Shown: positions 53,815 to 63,414, numbered from the stretch's first letter. The stretch is 64,000 nucleotides of DNA from Tractidigestivibacter montrealensis (GCF_024741235.1 NZ_JANSKA010000008.1:1-64000), one strand, 5' to 3'. Numbers and translations: made by a program. Notes: generated by a model from the sequence alone, not told the origin.

Positions 53815-54867
53815 ATGCTCAGGATCGGTCACGCCATACTGCACGTCTTCGACTTCGAGAGCGGCAGCACGTTCTTCTCCGAGCGCGAGCTCGACCTCGA
53901 CAACCGTCAGACCCGCTCCTACGTTACGCGTCGACTGCGACGCATCCGCTCGAGCGCAGAGAGCAAGCACGGCACCTTTGCTCCCGAGAGCAACTTTGCC
54001 TCGGGCCTCAAAGAGTACCTTGCTGGCCAGGTGCCGTTCGTGGACTTCTCTGTGCAGATAGCCCAGTGGTTCTGGGAGGAGCTGCGCCGCGCTGAGGACC
54101 TCGAGCAGTGCGACCTCCTCGTAGCGGACTTCACGGACACCGGAGAGATGCGCGCCTCAGAGAATACTGATGAGGACAAGGTCTCGGATGCCTACGAGTC
54201 CGAGGGAACGCGCCTCTTTGCCGTGGTGCTTCTCCCCAGAAAGCAGGCGTTCATCCACGAGGTAGACGAGAACGGCAACGAGATTGCCCGCCAGGACGCC
54301 ACGCTTCCCAACCCCACGCAGAAGGTCGACACCTACGTCCTCATTGACGCTGACACCCTTGCCATCGACTTCCACGACAAGGAGCGTAGCGTGGCCGGCG
54401 AGTCGCGCCAGATCATCCCCGAGCTCTTCCTGCAGTGCTCGCAGGAGGCGTCGAGCCACGAGGTCATCGACGAGGTCACGAGCATTGTGGAGGACCTCTC
54501 CGAGGAGTATGGCCTCACGCCGGCCGTAGAGGTTTCGCGCGCGAAGGCGGCGCTTGCCCGCCACGCGGATACCGACGAGGCCATCCAGCCCGCAGATGTG
54601 GGCCGCGAGGTCTTTGAGGACAACCCCGAGATGGCGCAGCGCTTCGAGGAGCGCACCCGCGAGCGCGACCTGCCCGAGGAGGTGCCGGTGCGCCGCGGTG
54701 CCGCCAACCGACTCACCCGCACGCATCGTATTCGCACCGACACGGGCGTTGAGATCGCATTTCCCTCCGAGCTGGCCGAGCGTCCGGGCTACATCGAGTT
54801 CTCGCACCAGGAGGACGGCAGCATCTCGATCGTGATTAGCAACGTTGCGCGAATCGAGAACCGCTAG
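53815..54867 (+). CDS. 37-kDa nucleoid-associated protein (NdpA/YejK family)
   Basis: A 350-residue protein of the nucleoid-associated family. It starts at the ATG at 53815 with GTGAGGTCAC upstream. The N-terminus LRIGHAILHVFDFESGSTFFSERELDLD, the middle DLLVADFTDTGE, LFAVVLLPRKQAFIHEV and LPNPTQKVDTYVLIDADTLAIDFHDKE are family-typical, as is the C-terminal beta domain HRIRTDTGVEIAFPSEL. It probably binds the chromosome; its detailed role is unclear. It stands alone. Confidence 0.8.
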   Translation: MLRIGHAILHVFDFESGSTFFSERELDLDNRQTRSYVTRRLRRIRSSAESKHGTFAPESNFASGLKEYLAGQVPFVDFSVQIAQWFWEELRRAEDLEQCDLLVADFTDTGEMRASENTDEDKVSDAYESEGTRLFAVVLLPRKQAFIHEVDENGNEIARQDATLPNPTQKVDTYVLIDADTLAIDFHDKERSVAGESRQIIPELFLQCSQEASSHEVIDEVTSIVEDLSEEYGLTPAVEVSRAKAALARHADTDEAIQPADVGREVFEDNPEMAQRFEERTRERDLPEEVPVRRGAANRLTRTHRIRTDTGVEIAFPSELAERPGYIEFSHQEDGSISIVISNVARIENR

Positions 54868-55011
54868 GGGAGCCGTTGATCGTCACGGCGCCGCCGCCCG
54901 GCCGCCGGCCGCTGGCGGTCTTCCCCATGTGTTTTTCGTCCGTCATGCGGTGAACGGGTAGAATGGCATGCGTGACCTTTAACGTAACCCATCCGTACTC
55001 TAGGAGGCCCC

Positions 55012-56250
55012 ATGCAGACCAGCGGCACCAGCAGCCGGCGTGCGTTCAACGCACTCGCTCCCGCGCGTACCGTCACGCGCAGGGATGCCTTCAGGCTGCT
55101 CATCGGCGCGGGCGTGCTCGCATTCGCCAGCCCCGTCGTCGCCTTCGCCACCTCTCAGTCGGACATTGACGCCGCACAGTCAGACGCCGATGCCGCGCAG
55201 TCCCAGCTCGACCAGATCAGCCAGGAGGTATCGGATCTCTCCGCGCAGCTCTCGGATACCGTCGGCCAGATCGATGACGTCTCCGCGCAGATTGACCAGA
55301 CCCAGGCGGACATCGACGCCAAAGAGGCAGACATCGAGGAGAAGCAGAAGGACATCGACACCAAGCAGCAGGAGATCGAGCAGAAGCAGGAAGTCTTGGG
55401 CCAGCGTATGTCCTCTGCGTTCAAGTCCGGCAACGCCAGCACCCTCGACCTGCTGCTCTCCTCGGCGTCGTTCGAGGAGCTCACGTCCAACATCTACTAC
55501 CTCGACAAGGTGTCCGAGCAGGACAATGCCATGATTGATGAGGTCAAGAGCCTCAAGGCGGACCTCGAGACGCAGAAGGCGCAGCTCGAGGACGACAAGG
55601 CCGTCCTTGAGTCCAAGCAGGCCGACCTCACGTCCCAGAAGGACCAGCTCAGCCAGCTCAAGAGCGAGCAGGAGTCCCAGCTCGCCGACGTCCAGGCCAA
55701 GCAGGACGAGGCCCAGACCCTTGTCGACCAGCTCAACTCCAACGTCCAAAGCCTCATCGACCAGCGCAACGCCGAGCTTCTCGCCGCCCAGGAAGAGGCC
55801 CGCCGCATGGCCGCCAGCAGGAGTTCAAGCAGCTCAAGCAGCCCGGTTACGATCGTCTCCGGCGCATCAGGCTCCCAGGCTGCCGTCATCTCCGCCACGT
55901 ACAGCACCGGCTCTACCGGCGCGGGCTACTGCGCCGCGTGGGTTTCCAACGTCTTTGCCAACGCGGGCGTGGGCTCGTTTGGCGGCAACGCTTGCGACAT
56001 GTACTGGTCGTACTGCTCGAGCTCGGACAAGTCATCCATCAAGCCGGGCATGATCATTGCCGTCCCCACCGAGCCCTACTCCGCCGCTGCGCGCCTGTAT
56101 GGCCACATTGGCATCTACGTGGGGAACAACACCGTCCGGCACTGCCTGAGCGGCGTGATCACCACGCAGAGCCTGGACTCCTGGATCAGCCAGTTTGGAG
56201 TTTCTGCCACCCCGCGCTGGGGCTGGTTGGGTGGCGTGGCTCTTGCGTAG
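55012..56250 (+). CDS. secreted coiled-coil peptidoglycan hydrolase (PcsB-like, NlpC/P60-CHAP fold)
   Basis: A 412-residue exported protein, starting behind CTAGGAGGCCCC. A long signal with TVTRRDAFRLLIGAGVLAFASPVVAFA is followed by a coiled coil (about 48-265) of PcsB type with Asp/Gln-rich heptads and the SSASFEELTSNIYYLDKVS hinge, then a Ser-rich linker. The C-terminal Cys peptidase domain (about 295-412) has Cys307 (GYCAAWVSNVF) and His365 (YGHIGIYVG). Such enzymes cut peptidoglycan at division and are held inactive by their coiled coil. The exact bond cut is unknown. Confidence 0.85.
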   Translation: MQTSGTSSRRAFNALAPARTVTRRDAFRLLIGAGVLAFASPVVAFATSQSDIDAAQSDADAAQSQLDQISQEVSDLSAQLSDTVGQIDDVSAQIDQTQADIDAKEADIEEKQKDIDTKQQEIEQKQEVLGQRMSSAFKSGNASTLDLLLSSASFEELTSNIYYLDKVSEQDNAMIDEVKSLKADLETQKAQLEDDKAVLESKQADLTSQKDQLSQLKSEQESQLADVQAKQDEAQTLVDQLNSNVQSLIDQRNAELLAAQEEARRMAASRSSSSSSSPVTIVSGASGSQAAVISATYSTGSTGAGYCAAWVSNVFANAGVGSFGGNACDMYWSYCSSSDKSSIKPGMIIAVPTEPYSAAARLYGHIGIYVGNNTVRHCLSGVITTQSLDSWISQFGVSATPRWGWLGGVALA

Positions 56251-57247
56251 CACGGCTGGCGAGAGGGACGAGGTAGCCTCGGTCCCGCAGACCCCCGCGC
56301 AGGTGACGCTCGGCGTCGTCTCGGTCGTCATGGCCATTCTCGGCGCCGTGGTGCTGCTTGCCGGCGGTCTGGTGCTCCTTTCTGCCGTGACCGGCCAGGC
56401 AGACGCCTCGGATTCCGGCCTCACCATTGCCGGCATCACGCTCTCCGGCTGGTCTCCCATAGGCCTTTCCGTGGTGACGCTTGCCGCAGGAGCGCTGCTC
56501 TGCCTCACGGCATGGCTGGGCTTTGCCGCCTCGCGCGACTCCGGGCGCGTGGGACCCTACCGCTTCCTCTGCTACCTGGTTGGCCTGGTGCTTCTCGTTG
56601 CCATCCTCTGGAGCTGGGGCTCTGGCACCATCCTCATCTTTAACCCCGTCGTGCTCTCCACCACCATCACGTACGTGGTGGTGTGCTCGTCGCTTGCCGA
56701 CCGCGTTCAGCGCGAGCACGACGAAGGCGTGCGCGGCGAGTCCTTCATGCTTGACGGCCACCAGCGAGCGCTGAGGCTCATCTCGCAGGTCATGATCGTG
56801 ACTGCGGTGCTCAACGCCGTTATTGCTCTGGTGCTGTGGTATGCCGTCTCGAAGATGGACCCCGCTGCGCAGCTCAACCTTGCCAAGGCGCACTACACTG
56901 CCGGGCAGCTCTCGGGGAGGGTGCTCGCTTGGGGCCTGTCGTCTGCGACGGTCAACCTTCTTGTGGGCCTCCTTGGCCTGCGCGGTGCCAACCAGCCCGA
57001 GAAGATTCGGCCCTTCCTGTGGGTCTCGGCAATCTCTTTTGCCTACGCGGCAGTCCAGCTGGTGCTGGGCATTGTGACCTCGGGCGAAATGGGAAGCGTG
57101 CAGTCCAGCTCCATCACCGACGCCCTCTTCTACGGTGCCTGCACCTACCTCAGCGTAAAGATTCGCCGCCAGCCGCTCGACCGCGAGGGTCAGGCAACTG
57201 GCGGCGAGAAGGACCGCACGGGCGGCGTGGCTCCGGCCGACCGCTAG
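56231..57247 (+). CDS. polytopic membrane protein of unknown function
   Basis: About 338 residues; the start is uncertain (a GTG at 56231 overlaps the previous gene by 20 bp; TTG 56195 and later GTGs are alternatives, none with a strong ribosome-binding site). It has about 7-8 hydrophobic segments (VTLGVVSVVMAILGAVVLLAGG, FLCYLVGLVLLVAILW, LISQVMIVTAVLNAVIALVLW, FLWVSAISFAYAAVQLVLGIV) with a charged loop DRVQREHDEGVRGES in the middle and a hydrophilic tail. I do not recognise a family. It may be cotranscribed with the hydrolase gene. Confidence 0.65.
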   Translation: MAWLLRSTAGERDEVASVPQTPAQVTLGVVSVVMAILGAVVLLAGGLVLLSAVTGQADASDSGLTIAGITLSGWSPIGLSVVTLAAGALLCLTAWLGFAASRDSGRVGPYRFLCYLVGLVLLVAILWSWGSGTILIFNPVVLSTTITYVVVCSSLADRVQREHDEGVRGESFMLDGHQRALRLISQVMIVTAVLNAVIALVLWYAVSKMDPAAQLNLAKAHYTAGQLSGRVLAWGLSSATVNLLVGLLGLRGANQPEKIRPFLWVSAISFAYAAVQLVLGIVTSGEMGSVQSSSITDALFYGACTYLSVKIRRQPLDREGQATGGEKDRTGGVAPADR

Positions 57248-57268
57248 GCGAGACCTGCCGTCTCGCCT
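57246..57268. terminator. bidirectional hairpin between convergent genes
   Basis: AGGCGAGAC-CTGCC-GTCTCGCCT, a 9-bp stem just behind the membrane protein gene and 10 bp before the stop of the dipeptidase gene on the other strand. Confidence 0.6.
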
Positions 57269-57277
57269 GGGTGCGGG

Positions 57278-58723
57278 CTATGCCTCGGGCTGGGTGAGCT
57301 CCAGCTCCATGAGCCGCGCGATGCTCACGATGTAGATCTTGAGCGCACGGCGCAGGCTCTCCTCCGAGACCGCCTCGTCGGGACCATGCTCGATGCCCAC
57401 CCACGAGGGCTCCTTCGCGTACGGCTCGTGCGGGCCAAAGGCGCAGGCGCGGCGGAAGTGGCGCGCGTAGGTGCCGCCGCCAATGGTGAACGCCTTGCCC
57501 TCGCGGCCGGTGTACTCGGCGTAGGTCTCGAGCAGCGTGGCGATCTCCGGCGAGCTGGGGTCGATGTAGAAGGGCTCCACGTCGCGGCCCTCCTCGAAGC
57601 TCGCGTTGAAGCGCGTGGCAAAGCGCCTGAGCTCCACCGTGATGCGGCTGCCCGAGGTCGAGGTGGGATAGCGGGCGTCGATGGTCTGGACAAAGCGGTC
57701 GCCCTTCGTGCGCACGGTTCCGCCAATGCAGGTGAGCGCGCCAAACTTGTCGTCTGCGGCGGCGATGCCCAGCGGCTTGCCGTCGCTGGCGTGGCAGACC
57801 TCGTGCTCCATGTGCAGCCAACGCTTCTCGGTGTCCGTGAGGTCGGGAACGTTGGCGAGAAGGTAGTCGGCAAGCACACAGATGGCGTTCACGGTGCCGG
57901 CGGGCATGGAGGCGTGGCCGCCCTTGCCGTGGGCCGTCACGCGCGCAAGCCCGACGCCTGCAGGCTCGACGTCCACGTGCGCCGCTGTGGGAAGCTCCTC
58001 GGCGTCAACGCGCACAAGGGCCGTGGCCTGGCCCGGAATCGCATTGGAGACGGTGCCGCCATCGAGCTCCTCGATGACGCCGCCAATCATGGGCTCGGAG
58101 GTGATGCTGCCGCCAAAGAGGCCCTTCTCGCCGCAGATGAGCGGGAAGTCGGCATCGGGCGAGAAGCAGAAGGCGGGCTCGGGGCAGCAGCCGAGGTAGT
58201 GCTCGACGTCTGCCATGTTGGTCTCCTCGTTGTTGCCAATGATGCAGCGAAGGGCGTAGGGGAGCGGCTTGCCGGTCTCCTTCACCTGAAGGGCAAAGAA
58301 GTGCGCGGCCCAGAGCGAGAGGACCAGGGGGCCCTTGTCGTCGAGCACGCCGCGGCCCATAAGGTAGCCCTCGCGGCGCGTCACGTCGAGCGCGGGGACG
58401 GTCCAGCCAAGGCCCACGGGGACGATGTCAGAGTGGGCTATGGTCGCCACGTAGGGCGCGCCCTCCCTGCCCGCGACCTCGCCGTAGCCAATGCAGCCGT
58501 CGAGGTCCGTGACGGCAAGGCCGAGGCGGCTGGCAATGCCCTCGGCCGCCACCAGGGCCTCGTTTGCCTTGGGGCCGTAGGGCTTGCCCGGCTCGGCTGC
58601 CGAGAGGTCCTCGACCGACTCGATTCTCACAAGCGTGCGGATGTCTTCGACAACGTCCTCCCAGACCTCGTCGACATACGCGTCGACCTTGGCCTTGAGC
58701 TGGTCGTCGTTGGTTTGTGCCAT
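57278..58723 (-). CDS. M20-family dipeptidase (PepV type)
   Basis: A 481-residue zinc dipeptidase. The ATG at 58723 follows GGGAGGAAGC. Metal and catalytic regions are visible: IAHSDIVPVG (His ligand), GRGVLDDKGP (bridging Asp), IIGNNEETNM (catalytic Glu and ligand Glu), SPDADFPLICGEKG, the lid-domain GKGGHASMPAGTVNAI, and the final IGGGTYARHFRRACAFG with the last His ligand. Length fits PepV (about 470). It hydrolyses dipeptides with an unblocked N-terminus, including beta-Ala-His in some members. It is a single gene. Confidence 0.9.
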   Translation of the reverse strand: MAQTNDDQLKAKVDAYVDEVWEDVVEDIRTLVRIESVEDLSAAEPGKPYGPKANEALVAAEGIASRLGLAVTDLDGCIGYGEVAGREGAPYVATIAHSDIVPVGLGWTVPALDVTRREGYLMGRGVLDDKGPLVLSLWAAHFFALQVKETGKPLPYALRCIIGNNEETNMADVEHYLGCCPEPAFCFSPDADFPLICGEKGLFGGSITSEPMIGGVIEELDGGTVSNAIPGQATALVRVDAEELPTAAHVDVEPAGVGLARVTAHGKGGHASMPAGTVNAICVLADYLLANVPDLTDTEKRWLHMEHEVCHASDGKPLGIAAADDKFGALTCIGGTVRTKGDRFVQTIDARYPTSTSGSRITVELRRFATRFNASFEEGRDVEPFYIDPSSPEIATLLETYAEYTGREGKAFTIGGGTYARHFRRACAFGPHEPYAKEPSWVGIEHGPDEAVSEESLRRALKIYIVSIARLMELELTQPEA

Positions 58724-58919
58724 GCTTCCTCCCAATGGGTTGGTAAATCGTGCCCCACCATCTTAGACGCTTGGGCTGGGACGTGACGGTGGGGCTGCCC
58801 AGCGTGGCCAGCGCTACGACTGTCACGGCTGGCTGCGGTTCCGCCCCTTCGCGAGGCCTCCATGCCTTCCTACTACAATGCCACCTCCTGCTACCAACAC
58901 GTAAGGGAGGTCCCGGGCA

Positions 58920-59381
58920 ATGAAGGTCGCCATGAGAAGGACCGTGCTCGTCGCCGTCATCTGCTTTGCCGTCGCGCTCGTCGTGAGCGTTGCGTTTCTC
59001 GTTTGGTTCAACACCGACCCTGACAAGAACATCACTGCGATTCTCACCAGCCTGCCGCTGAGCTACCTGTACGCGATTTCGTCCGGCCTTGCCGCATTTT
59101 CCGTGGGAGCGCTGGTTGCGCTTGTGGCGGGGTCTCTCGCACACCTGCGCATGCCACATCTGCCGCGCGCAATCTTTGCCGCGCTGGGCTGGGTCGTGCT
59201 GGGCTTTCTGCTCGTTGCGCCTGTCATTGCGACAAGGGCCTCGAACTCGGCTGCAATTGTGTTTGCGCTGGTCGTGTACGCTGCGATCAAGGTTCCCGTT
59301 GTGTTTTCGGCGTTTGGCCTGCTGCTGGGCCTGGGCTTTGCCAAGAGACGCGACTCTCCGGATCCCGAGCCGCTCGCGTAG
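58920..59381 (+). CDS. small four-helix membrane protein of unknown function
   Basis: A 153-residue protein from the ATG at 58920 (GGGAGG 10 nt upstream). Four hydrophobic segments (about 8-29, 52-72, 83-103 and 112-137) are linked by short loops, with a charged C-terminal tail. No conserved motif is recognised. It is divergent from the dipeptidase gene (197-bp gap). Confidence 0.65.
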   Translation: MKVAMRRTVLVAVICFAVALVVSVAFLVWFNTDPDKNITAILTSLPLSYLYAISSGLAAFSVGALVALVAGSLAHLRMPHLPRAIFAALGWVVLGFLLVAPVIATRASNSAAIVFALVVYAAIKVPVVFSAFGLLLGLGFAKRRDSPDPEPLA

Positions 59382-59406
59382 CGCCTGTCGGCAGGCGCCC
59401 GCCTGG

Positions 59407-59428
59407 AGGCGGCAGCAGCCTGCCGCCT
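59407..59428 (+). terminator. hairpin behind the small membrane protein gene
   Basis: AGGCGGCAG-CAGC-CTGCCGCCT forms a 9-bp stem 25 bp behind the stop codon; there is no T-run. Confidence 0.45.
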
Positions 59429-59856
59429 GCTGCCCGCAGCATTACGCCATTTTCTATCGGTATTTGAGAACGACTCCTCCCATGACCTGCGAAAACATCG
59501 CGGTCGTTTCTTAACAACCGCTAAAGAACGCTCGGTCAGCTTGGCCGGGCAACAGAGCGCTCGCCCGCCTCCACTTTTGGTCTCGTTTTGGGTGTCGGGG
59601 CTTCTCGGCGCCATTTCTTTTCGATGTCATTGCTGCACGATGTCATTGCTTCTCGCTGCCTGTTATTGCGCGAAATTTCTTGATAAGAAGCCTACCAACT
59701 GGGGAAATGCATCTCTGACTAGGAAAATCGTGCAATAACGGCGAGAAAAAAGACCCGGCTAGGCTGCTTTCTAGCATTGTTGCAGGCCGGGAGCCGTGTC
59801 GGGCGGGCCGGGAACCGTGTCGGGCAGGGGTACCGAGAGGGGCGACGCTCCGGAGC
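59429..59856. other. intergenic region with a 76-bp element
   Basis: No gene is recognised in these 428 bp. They hold copy 3 of the 76-bp element (59663-59738), and to its left the short direct repeat GATGTCATTGCT at about 59623 and 59639. Confidence 0.4.
59663..59738 (+). repeat. 76-bp TTATTGCGCG element, copy 3
   Basis: It begins TTATTGCGCGAAATTTC and ends CGTGCAATAA, exactly 76 bp, with ACCAACTGG at element positions 32-40. Same orientation as copy 1. Confidence 0.85.
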
Positions 59857-60564
59857 CTACGTCTCGCGAATGAAGCGGACCACTTCGCCTACGGCATGCG
59901 AGAGCCACATTGCCTCGCCCACCACGCGAGGCCCCTCGCCAAGCGTGACCAGCCGCGCGTGGGGAAACTCCTCCGCGGCCCGCCGGGCGTCGTCAAAGGC
60001 GCGATGGCTTGCGCCCTCGCTGCGGCACACCAGCACGGGTCCGTGGAAGCGGCGCATGTCCCCCCAGATGCCGCCCGCATCCTGGTCATTGCCCGTTGCG
60101 TTGCCAGCAGAGAAGTCGGGCGAGAGTAGCACCAGCCCGGACACGTCATGGGGATGCCGGGTCGCCGCAAGCGTCGCCGCAACGCATCCGCGCTCGGCGC
60201 CGGCGAGAAACACGCGGCAGTTGTCTATCAGGTCCAGGCGGCCCACGGCGTCGGAGGCGGCCTCGAGCTCCTCAAGCGCCTGGGCCGACTCCGGGGCGGC
60301 GTCCTCGATGACGCAGCTTGCGACCCCATGCGTCGCAAGCTCCTCAAGCGGCAGCTTCACTGCCACGTCATCACCGCCAGCCCACATGATTGCGGGTAAG
60401 GGACCGGGGTCGTCCGGAGCAAGGAGACGCACCCGCACCTCTCGTCCGTCCCGCTCGCAGCGAACGGGCAGCTCGCGCCAGCCGGCACCGCCAAGGACCT
60501 CCTCGGCCTCGCGCTCCGCGCACCTCTCCCCGTGCCTGAAGATGCCCATGTCCGTCTCGACCAC
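59857..60564 (-). CDS. alpha/beta-hydrolase-fold protein lacking the nucleophile Ser
   Basis: About 235 residues (GTG at 60564; the ATG at 60549 is an alternative). It has the strand order of a short alpha/beta hydrolase: VRVRLLAPDDPGPLPAIMWAGG, then VASCVIEDA, VFLAGAERGCVAATLAA, VSGLVLLSPDFSAG, VLVCRSEGASHRAFDDA and a late LSHAVGEVVRFI with a possible catalytic His. The nucleophile elbow GxSxG reads GAERG (122-126), so the usual Ser is Glu124. It may be inactive, a binding protein, or a different chemistry. It is 44 bp behind the peptidase gene on the same strand. Confidence 0.6.
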   Translation of the reverse strand: MVETDMGIFRHGERCAEREAEEVLGGAGWRELPVRCERDGREVRVRLLAPDDPGPLPAIMWAGGDDVAVKLPLEELATHGVASCVIEDAAPESAQALEELEAASDAVGRLDLIDNCRVFLAGAERGCVAATLAATRHPHDVSGLVLLSPDFSAGNATGNDQDAGGIWGDMRRFHGPVLVCRSEGASHRAFDDARRAAEEFPHARLVTLGEGPRVVGEAMWLSHAVGEVVRFIRET

Positions 60565-60608
60565 CCTTCTCGCCGCCCGTTCGCCTATGTCCGTGAGCCC
60601 CGCCGCTC

Positions 60609-62135
60609 CTACGCGTCCGACCGCGCGAAGTGGTTTGCCATGTGCATGCTGCGCTCGTAGAGCACCTTGGCGAGAAGCTCGTCAGTCTTCTCGCGCGCGT
60701 AGTCGGCCATGTGCTGGTTGGCCTCCTCGAGAAGGTCTTGCGCCGCCTCGGCGCCAAGGCCCTGCTTGGCCACGAGCGCATCCGTTGTCGCCAGCACGCC
60801 CTGGCCCTCGGAGCCAAGGTCAAGCTGGTAGGCCTCGATAGCGGGCACGCACTCCGCGTAGTTGGCGTCGGCCATGGCGGCGATGAGGCGGTTTGCCCAG
60901 TAGAAGCTCTCGGTTGAGACGCGCTTGGGGTCGGTCTGCTCGAGGTAGGCGGGCGTCTGGCTCACGCTGGCATAGAACGGCAGAAGCGCGTTGAACGGGT
61001 TGGAGCCAAAGGCCAGCCACTGCACGCAGCGCGTGGCCTCGGGGCCGTACGGGCGCGCCTGCAGCACGGAGAGCTGGCTGTTGCGGTTGATGCCAATGGG
61101 ACGGTAGTGGCCGCGCGTGGCCTCCGTTCCAAACTTGCCGTAGGGGTCATAGACGGTTCCCTGGTAGTGGAGCGAGAGGACGTACTTCACGTCCTCGATG
61201 GTCACCTTACGCTCGGGGACGCTTGCCCAGGGGAGGTCGTTCGCCTCGGGGCCCATGGGCGCCTCAGGAGAATCCCAGCTCTGGGCATGCGGGTTGAGGA
61301 AGCGCTGCATCGACCAGGCGCGCGGCGTGTTGTAGAGGTGGTCCTCGTCGGAGTGGCTGCCAAAGGCGTCACGCGGATTGAAGACCTTGTCGTCCTCGCC
61401 CTCTGCGCGAAGCGTGAGGTCAAGGTGGTGGGCGGCCATCCACTCGGCAAGGTCGGGTGAGCACATGTGCTCGATCTGCTCGCCCAGGGCGTCTGCCAGA
61501 TCAAAGGAGTCAATCCCCAGCTGGTTGGGCATCGTGACGTAGCAGTTGTCTGGCACGCGCTTGGCAATCCAGTGATGGCCGCCCACGGTCTCCAGCCACC
61601 AGATTTCGTTGACGTCCGAGAAGGCAATGCCGTTCATCTCGTAGGTGCCGTAGCGCTCGAGGAGCTCGCCGAGGATGCGCACGCCATCGCGAGCGGAGCG
61701 CGCGTAGGGCAGCACCAGCGTGACCATGTCCTCCTCGCCAATGCCGCCGGGCTGCTCGGGCTCAAAGTCGTCGCTGCCGGGCGTTCCTTTGGCGGGCTGG
61801 TAGACGACCATGGGGTCCGCGCCCAGGACGCGCTCGTTGGATGTGAGGGTCTCGGTGGCACTCATGGCAACACCACGTGCCGAGAAGCCCGCCTCCTCCC
61901 AGAGCCCCTGGGAGAGGTCTGCGTTGGGGACGGCCGTGTAGCGCACGCCGTCCTCGGCCGGCAGGGGCACCGTGAGGTGCGAGATCTTCGAGGTGTAGCT
62001 GGTGCGTCCCTCGGGGTCTACGACGCAGAAACGCTTGGGGTTGAACTCGCCGTTGGCGGAGTCCTCGTTTCTGGCGACGATGGTCGACCCGTCGTAGCTG
62101 GCCTTCTTGCCAACCAGGATGGTGGTGCAGGGCAT
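60609..62135 (-). CDS. C69-family dipeptidase (PepD type, Ntn hydrolase)
   Basis: A 508-residue peptidase starting at the ATG at 62135 behind CCAAGGAGGCACC. Cys3 after the initiating MP is the N-terminal nucleophile, which needs removal of the first residues (MPCTTILVGKKASYDGSTIVARNEDSA). Family blocks include GFSARGVAMSATETLTSNERVLGADP, GGIGEEDMVTLVLPYARSARDGV, EIWWLETVGGHHWIAKRVPDN and RGHYRPIGINRNSQLSVLQARP. Such enzymes release dipeptides with wide specificity. The alpha/beta-hydrolase-like gene follows on the same strand. Confidence 0.9.
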   Translation of the reverse strand: MPCTTILVGKKASYDGSTIVARNEDSANGEFNPKRFCVVDPEGRTSYTSKISHLTVPLPAEDGVRYTAVPNADLSQGLWEEAGFSARGVAMSATETLTSNERVLGADPMVVYQPAKGTPGSDDFEPEQPGGIGEEDMVTLVLPYARSARDGVRILGELLERYGTYEMNGIAFSDVNEIWWLETVGGHHWIAKRVPDNCYVTMPNQLGIDSFDLADALGEQIEHMCSPDLAEWMAAHHLDLTLRAEGEDDKVFNPRDAFGSHSDEDHLYNTPRAWSMQRFLNPHAQSWDSPEAPMGPEANDLPWASVPERKVTIEDVKYVLSLHYQGTVYDPYGKFGTEATRGHYRPIGINRNSQLSVLQARPYGPEATRCVQWLAFGSNPFNALLPFYASVSQTPAYLEQTDPKRVSTESFYWANRLIAAMADANYAECVPAIEAYQLDLGSEGQGVLATTDALVAKQGLGAEAAQDLLEEANQHMADYAREKTDELLAKVLYERSMHMANHFARSDA

Positions 62136-62385
62136 GGTGCCTCCTTGGTTTGGTGTGGTGCCGACAGCGCGTGCCGGCGCGTTCTCACATGCCATAGTAT
62201 GCCCACCTCCCGCGACGCCTGCGTGCAGGCTTTCGCGCATGTTACGGAAGGCGCACGAGTGGGTCGCCGCCGCCGCATTCCGGGCGGAACCCCCGTCATA
62301 CTGTGGGAGCACAAATCGCGGCCTTCCCGGTGGCATTTCTCGCCGGTTGCGCCGCCTGCGAGTTAGACGAGAGGAACCACTTATC

Positions 62386-63414
62386 ATGACCATGAACTTC
62401 AAGCGCCGTCTGCCCATCCCCATGGAGATTCGCGAGGAGATGCCCCTCTCCGCGGACATGGCGGCGAGAAAGCCCGCCTTTGACGCTGAGGTGGCGGCCA
62501 TCATCCGCGGAGAGTCCCCGCGCCGCCTGCTTGTGATTGGGCCCTGCTCGGCCGACCGCGAGGACTCGGTCCTCGACTACGTGACGCGCCTCGCCAAGCT
62601 TGCCGACGAGGTGAAGGACAAGCTCCTCGTGGTGCCGCGCGTCTACACCAACAAGCCGCGCACGCGTGGCACCGGCTACAAGGGGCTTCTCCACAACCCC
62701 GACCCCGAGGCGCCGGCAGACCTCCTCGAGGGCGTGAAGGCCATCCGCCGCATGCACCTGCGCGTGGTGGAGGAGACCGGCATGTTCACAGCGGACGAGA
62801 TGCTCTACCCCGCCAACTTCCAGTACCTCATCGACCTTCTCTCCTATGTGGCCGTGGGCGCGCGCTCGGTGGAGAACCAGGAGCACCGCCTGGTGGCGAG
62901 CGGCGTCCCCATGCCCGTGGGCATGAAGAACCCCACGGGCGGCTCCACGGCCGTGCTTCTCAACTCCATCTACGCCGCGCAGGCGCCCCAGACCTTCATC
63001 TTCCGCAACTGGGAGGTCGAGACCACCGGAAACCCGCTGGCGCACGCCGTGCTTCGCGGCTACGTTGGGCCGGACGGGGCAACGTATCCCAACTACCACT
63101 ACGAGTACCTTGAGCGCCTGGCCGACAGGTACGATCCCGAGAAGTTCGAGTTCCCGGCCGTGGTCATCGACTGCAACCACGACAACTCCGGCAAGCGTCC
63201 GCTTGAGCAGGCTCGCATCGTGGACGAGGTGCTGGACTCCGTGCGGCGTTCCGAGCGCATCGCGGGACTCTTCCGCGGCTTCATGGTGGAGTCCTACCTG
63301 GTGGATGGCAACCAGCCCGTGGGCGGCGGCGTGTACGGGCAGTCCATCACCGACGCCTGTATTGGCTGGGAGGGCACGGAGCGCCTGGTGCGCGACATGG
63401 CCGAGCGCCTGTAG
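62386..63414 (+). CDS. 3-deoxy-7-phosphoheptulonate synthase, class I
   Basis: A 342-residue DAHP synthase (AroF/G/H type), the first enzyme of the shikimate pathway, joining phosphoenolpyruvate and erythrose 4-phosphate. The ATG at 62386 follows GAGAGGAAC. Conserved blocks are LLVIGPCSADREDSVLDYVTRLA, VPRVYTNKPRTRGTGYKGLLHNPD, GARSVENQEHRLVASGVPMPVGMKNPTGG, VIDCNHDNSGK and SYLVDGNQPVGGGVYGQSITDACIGW. Which aromatic amino acid inhibits it cannot be said. It is a single gene. Confidence 0.93.
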   Translation: MTMNFKRRLPIPMEIREEMPLSADMAARKPAFDAEVAAIIRGESPRRLLVIGPCSADREDSVLDYVTRLAKLADEVKDKLLVVPRVYTNKPRTRGTGYKGLLHNPDPEAPADLLEGVKAIRRMHLRVVEETGMFTADEMLYPANFQYLIDLLSYVAVGARSVENQEHRLVASGVPMPVGMKNPTGGSTAVLLNSIYAAQAPQTFIFRNWEVETTGNPLAHAVLRGYVGPDGATYPNYHYEYLERLADRYDPEKFEFPAVVIDCNHDNSGKRPLEQARIVDEVLDSVRRSERIAGLFRGFMVESYLVDGNQPVGGGVYGQSITDACIGWEGTERLVRDMAERL

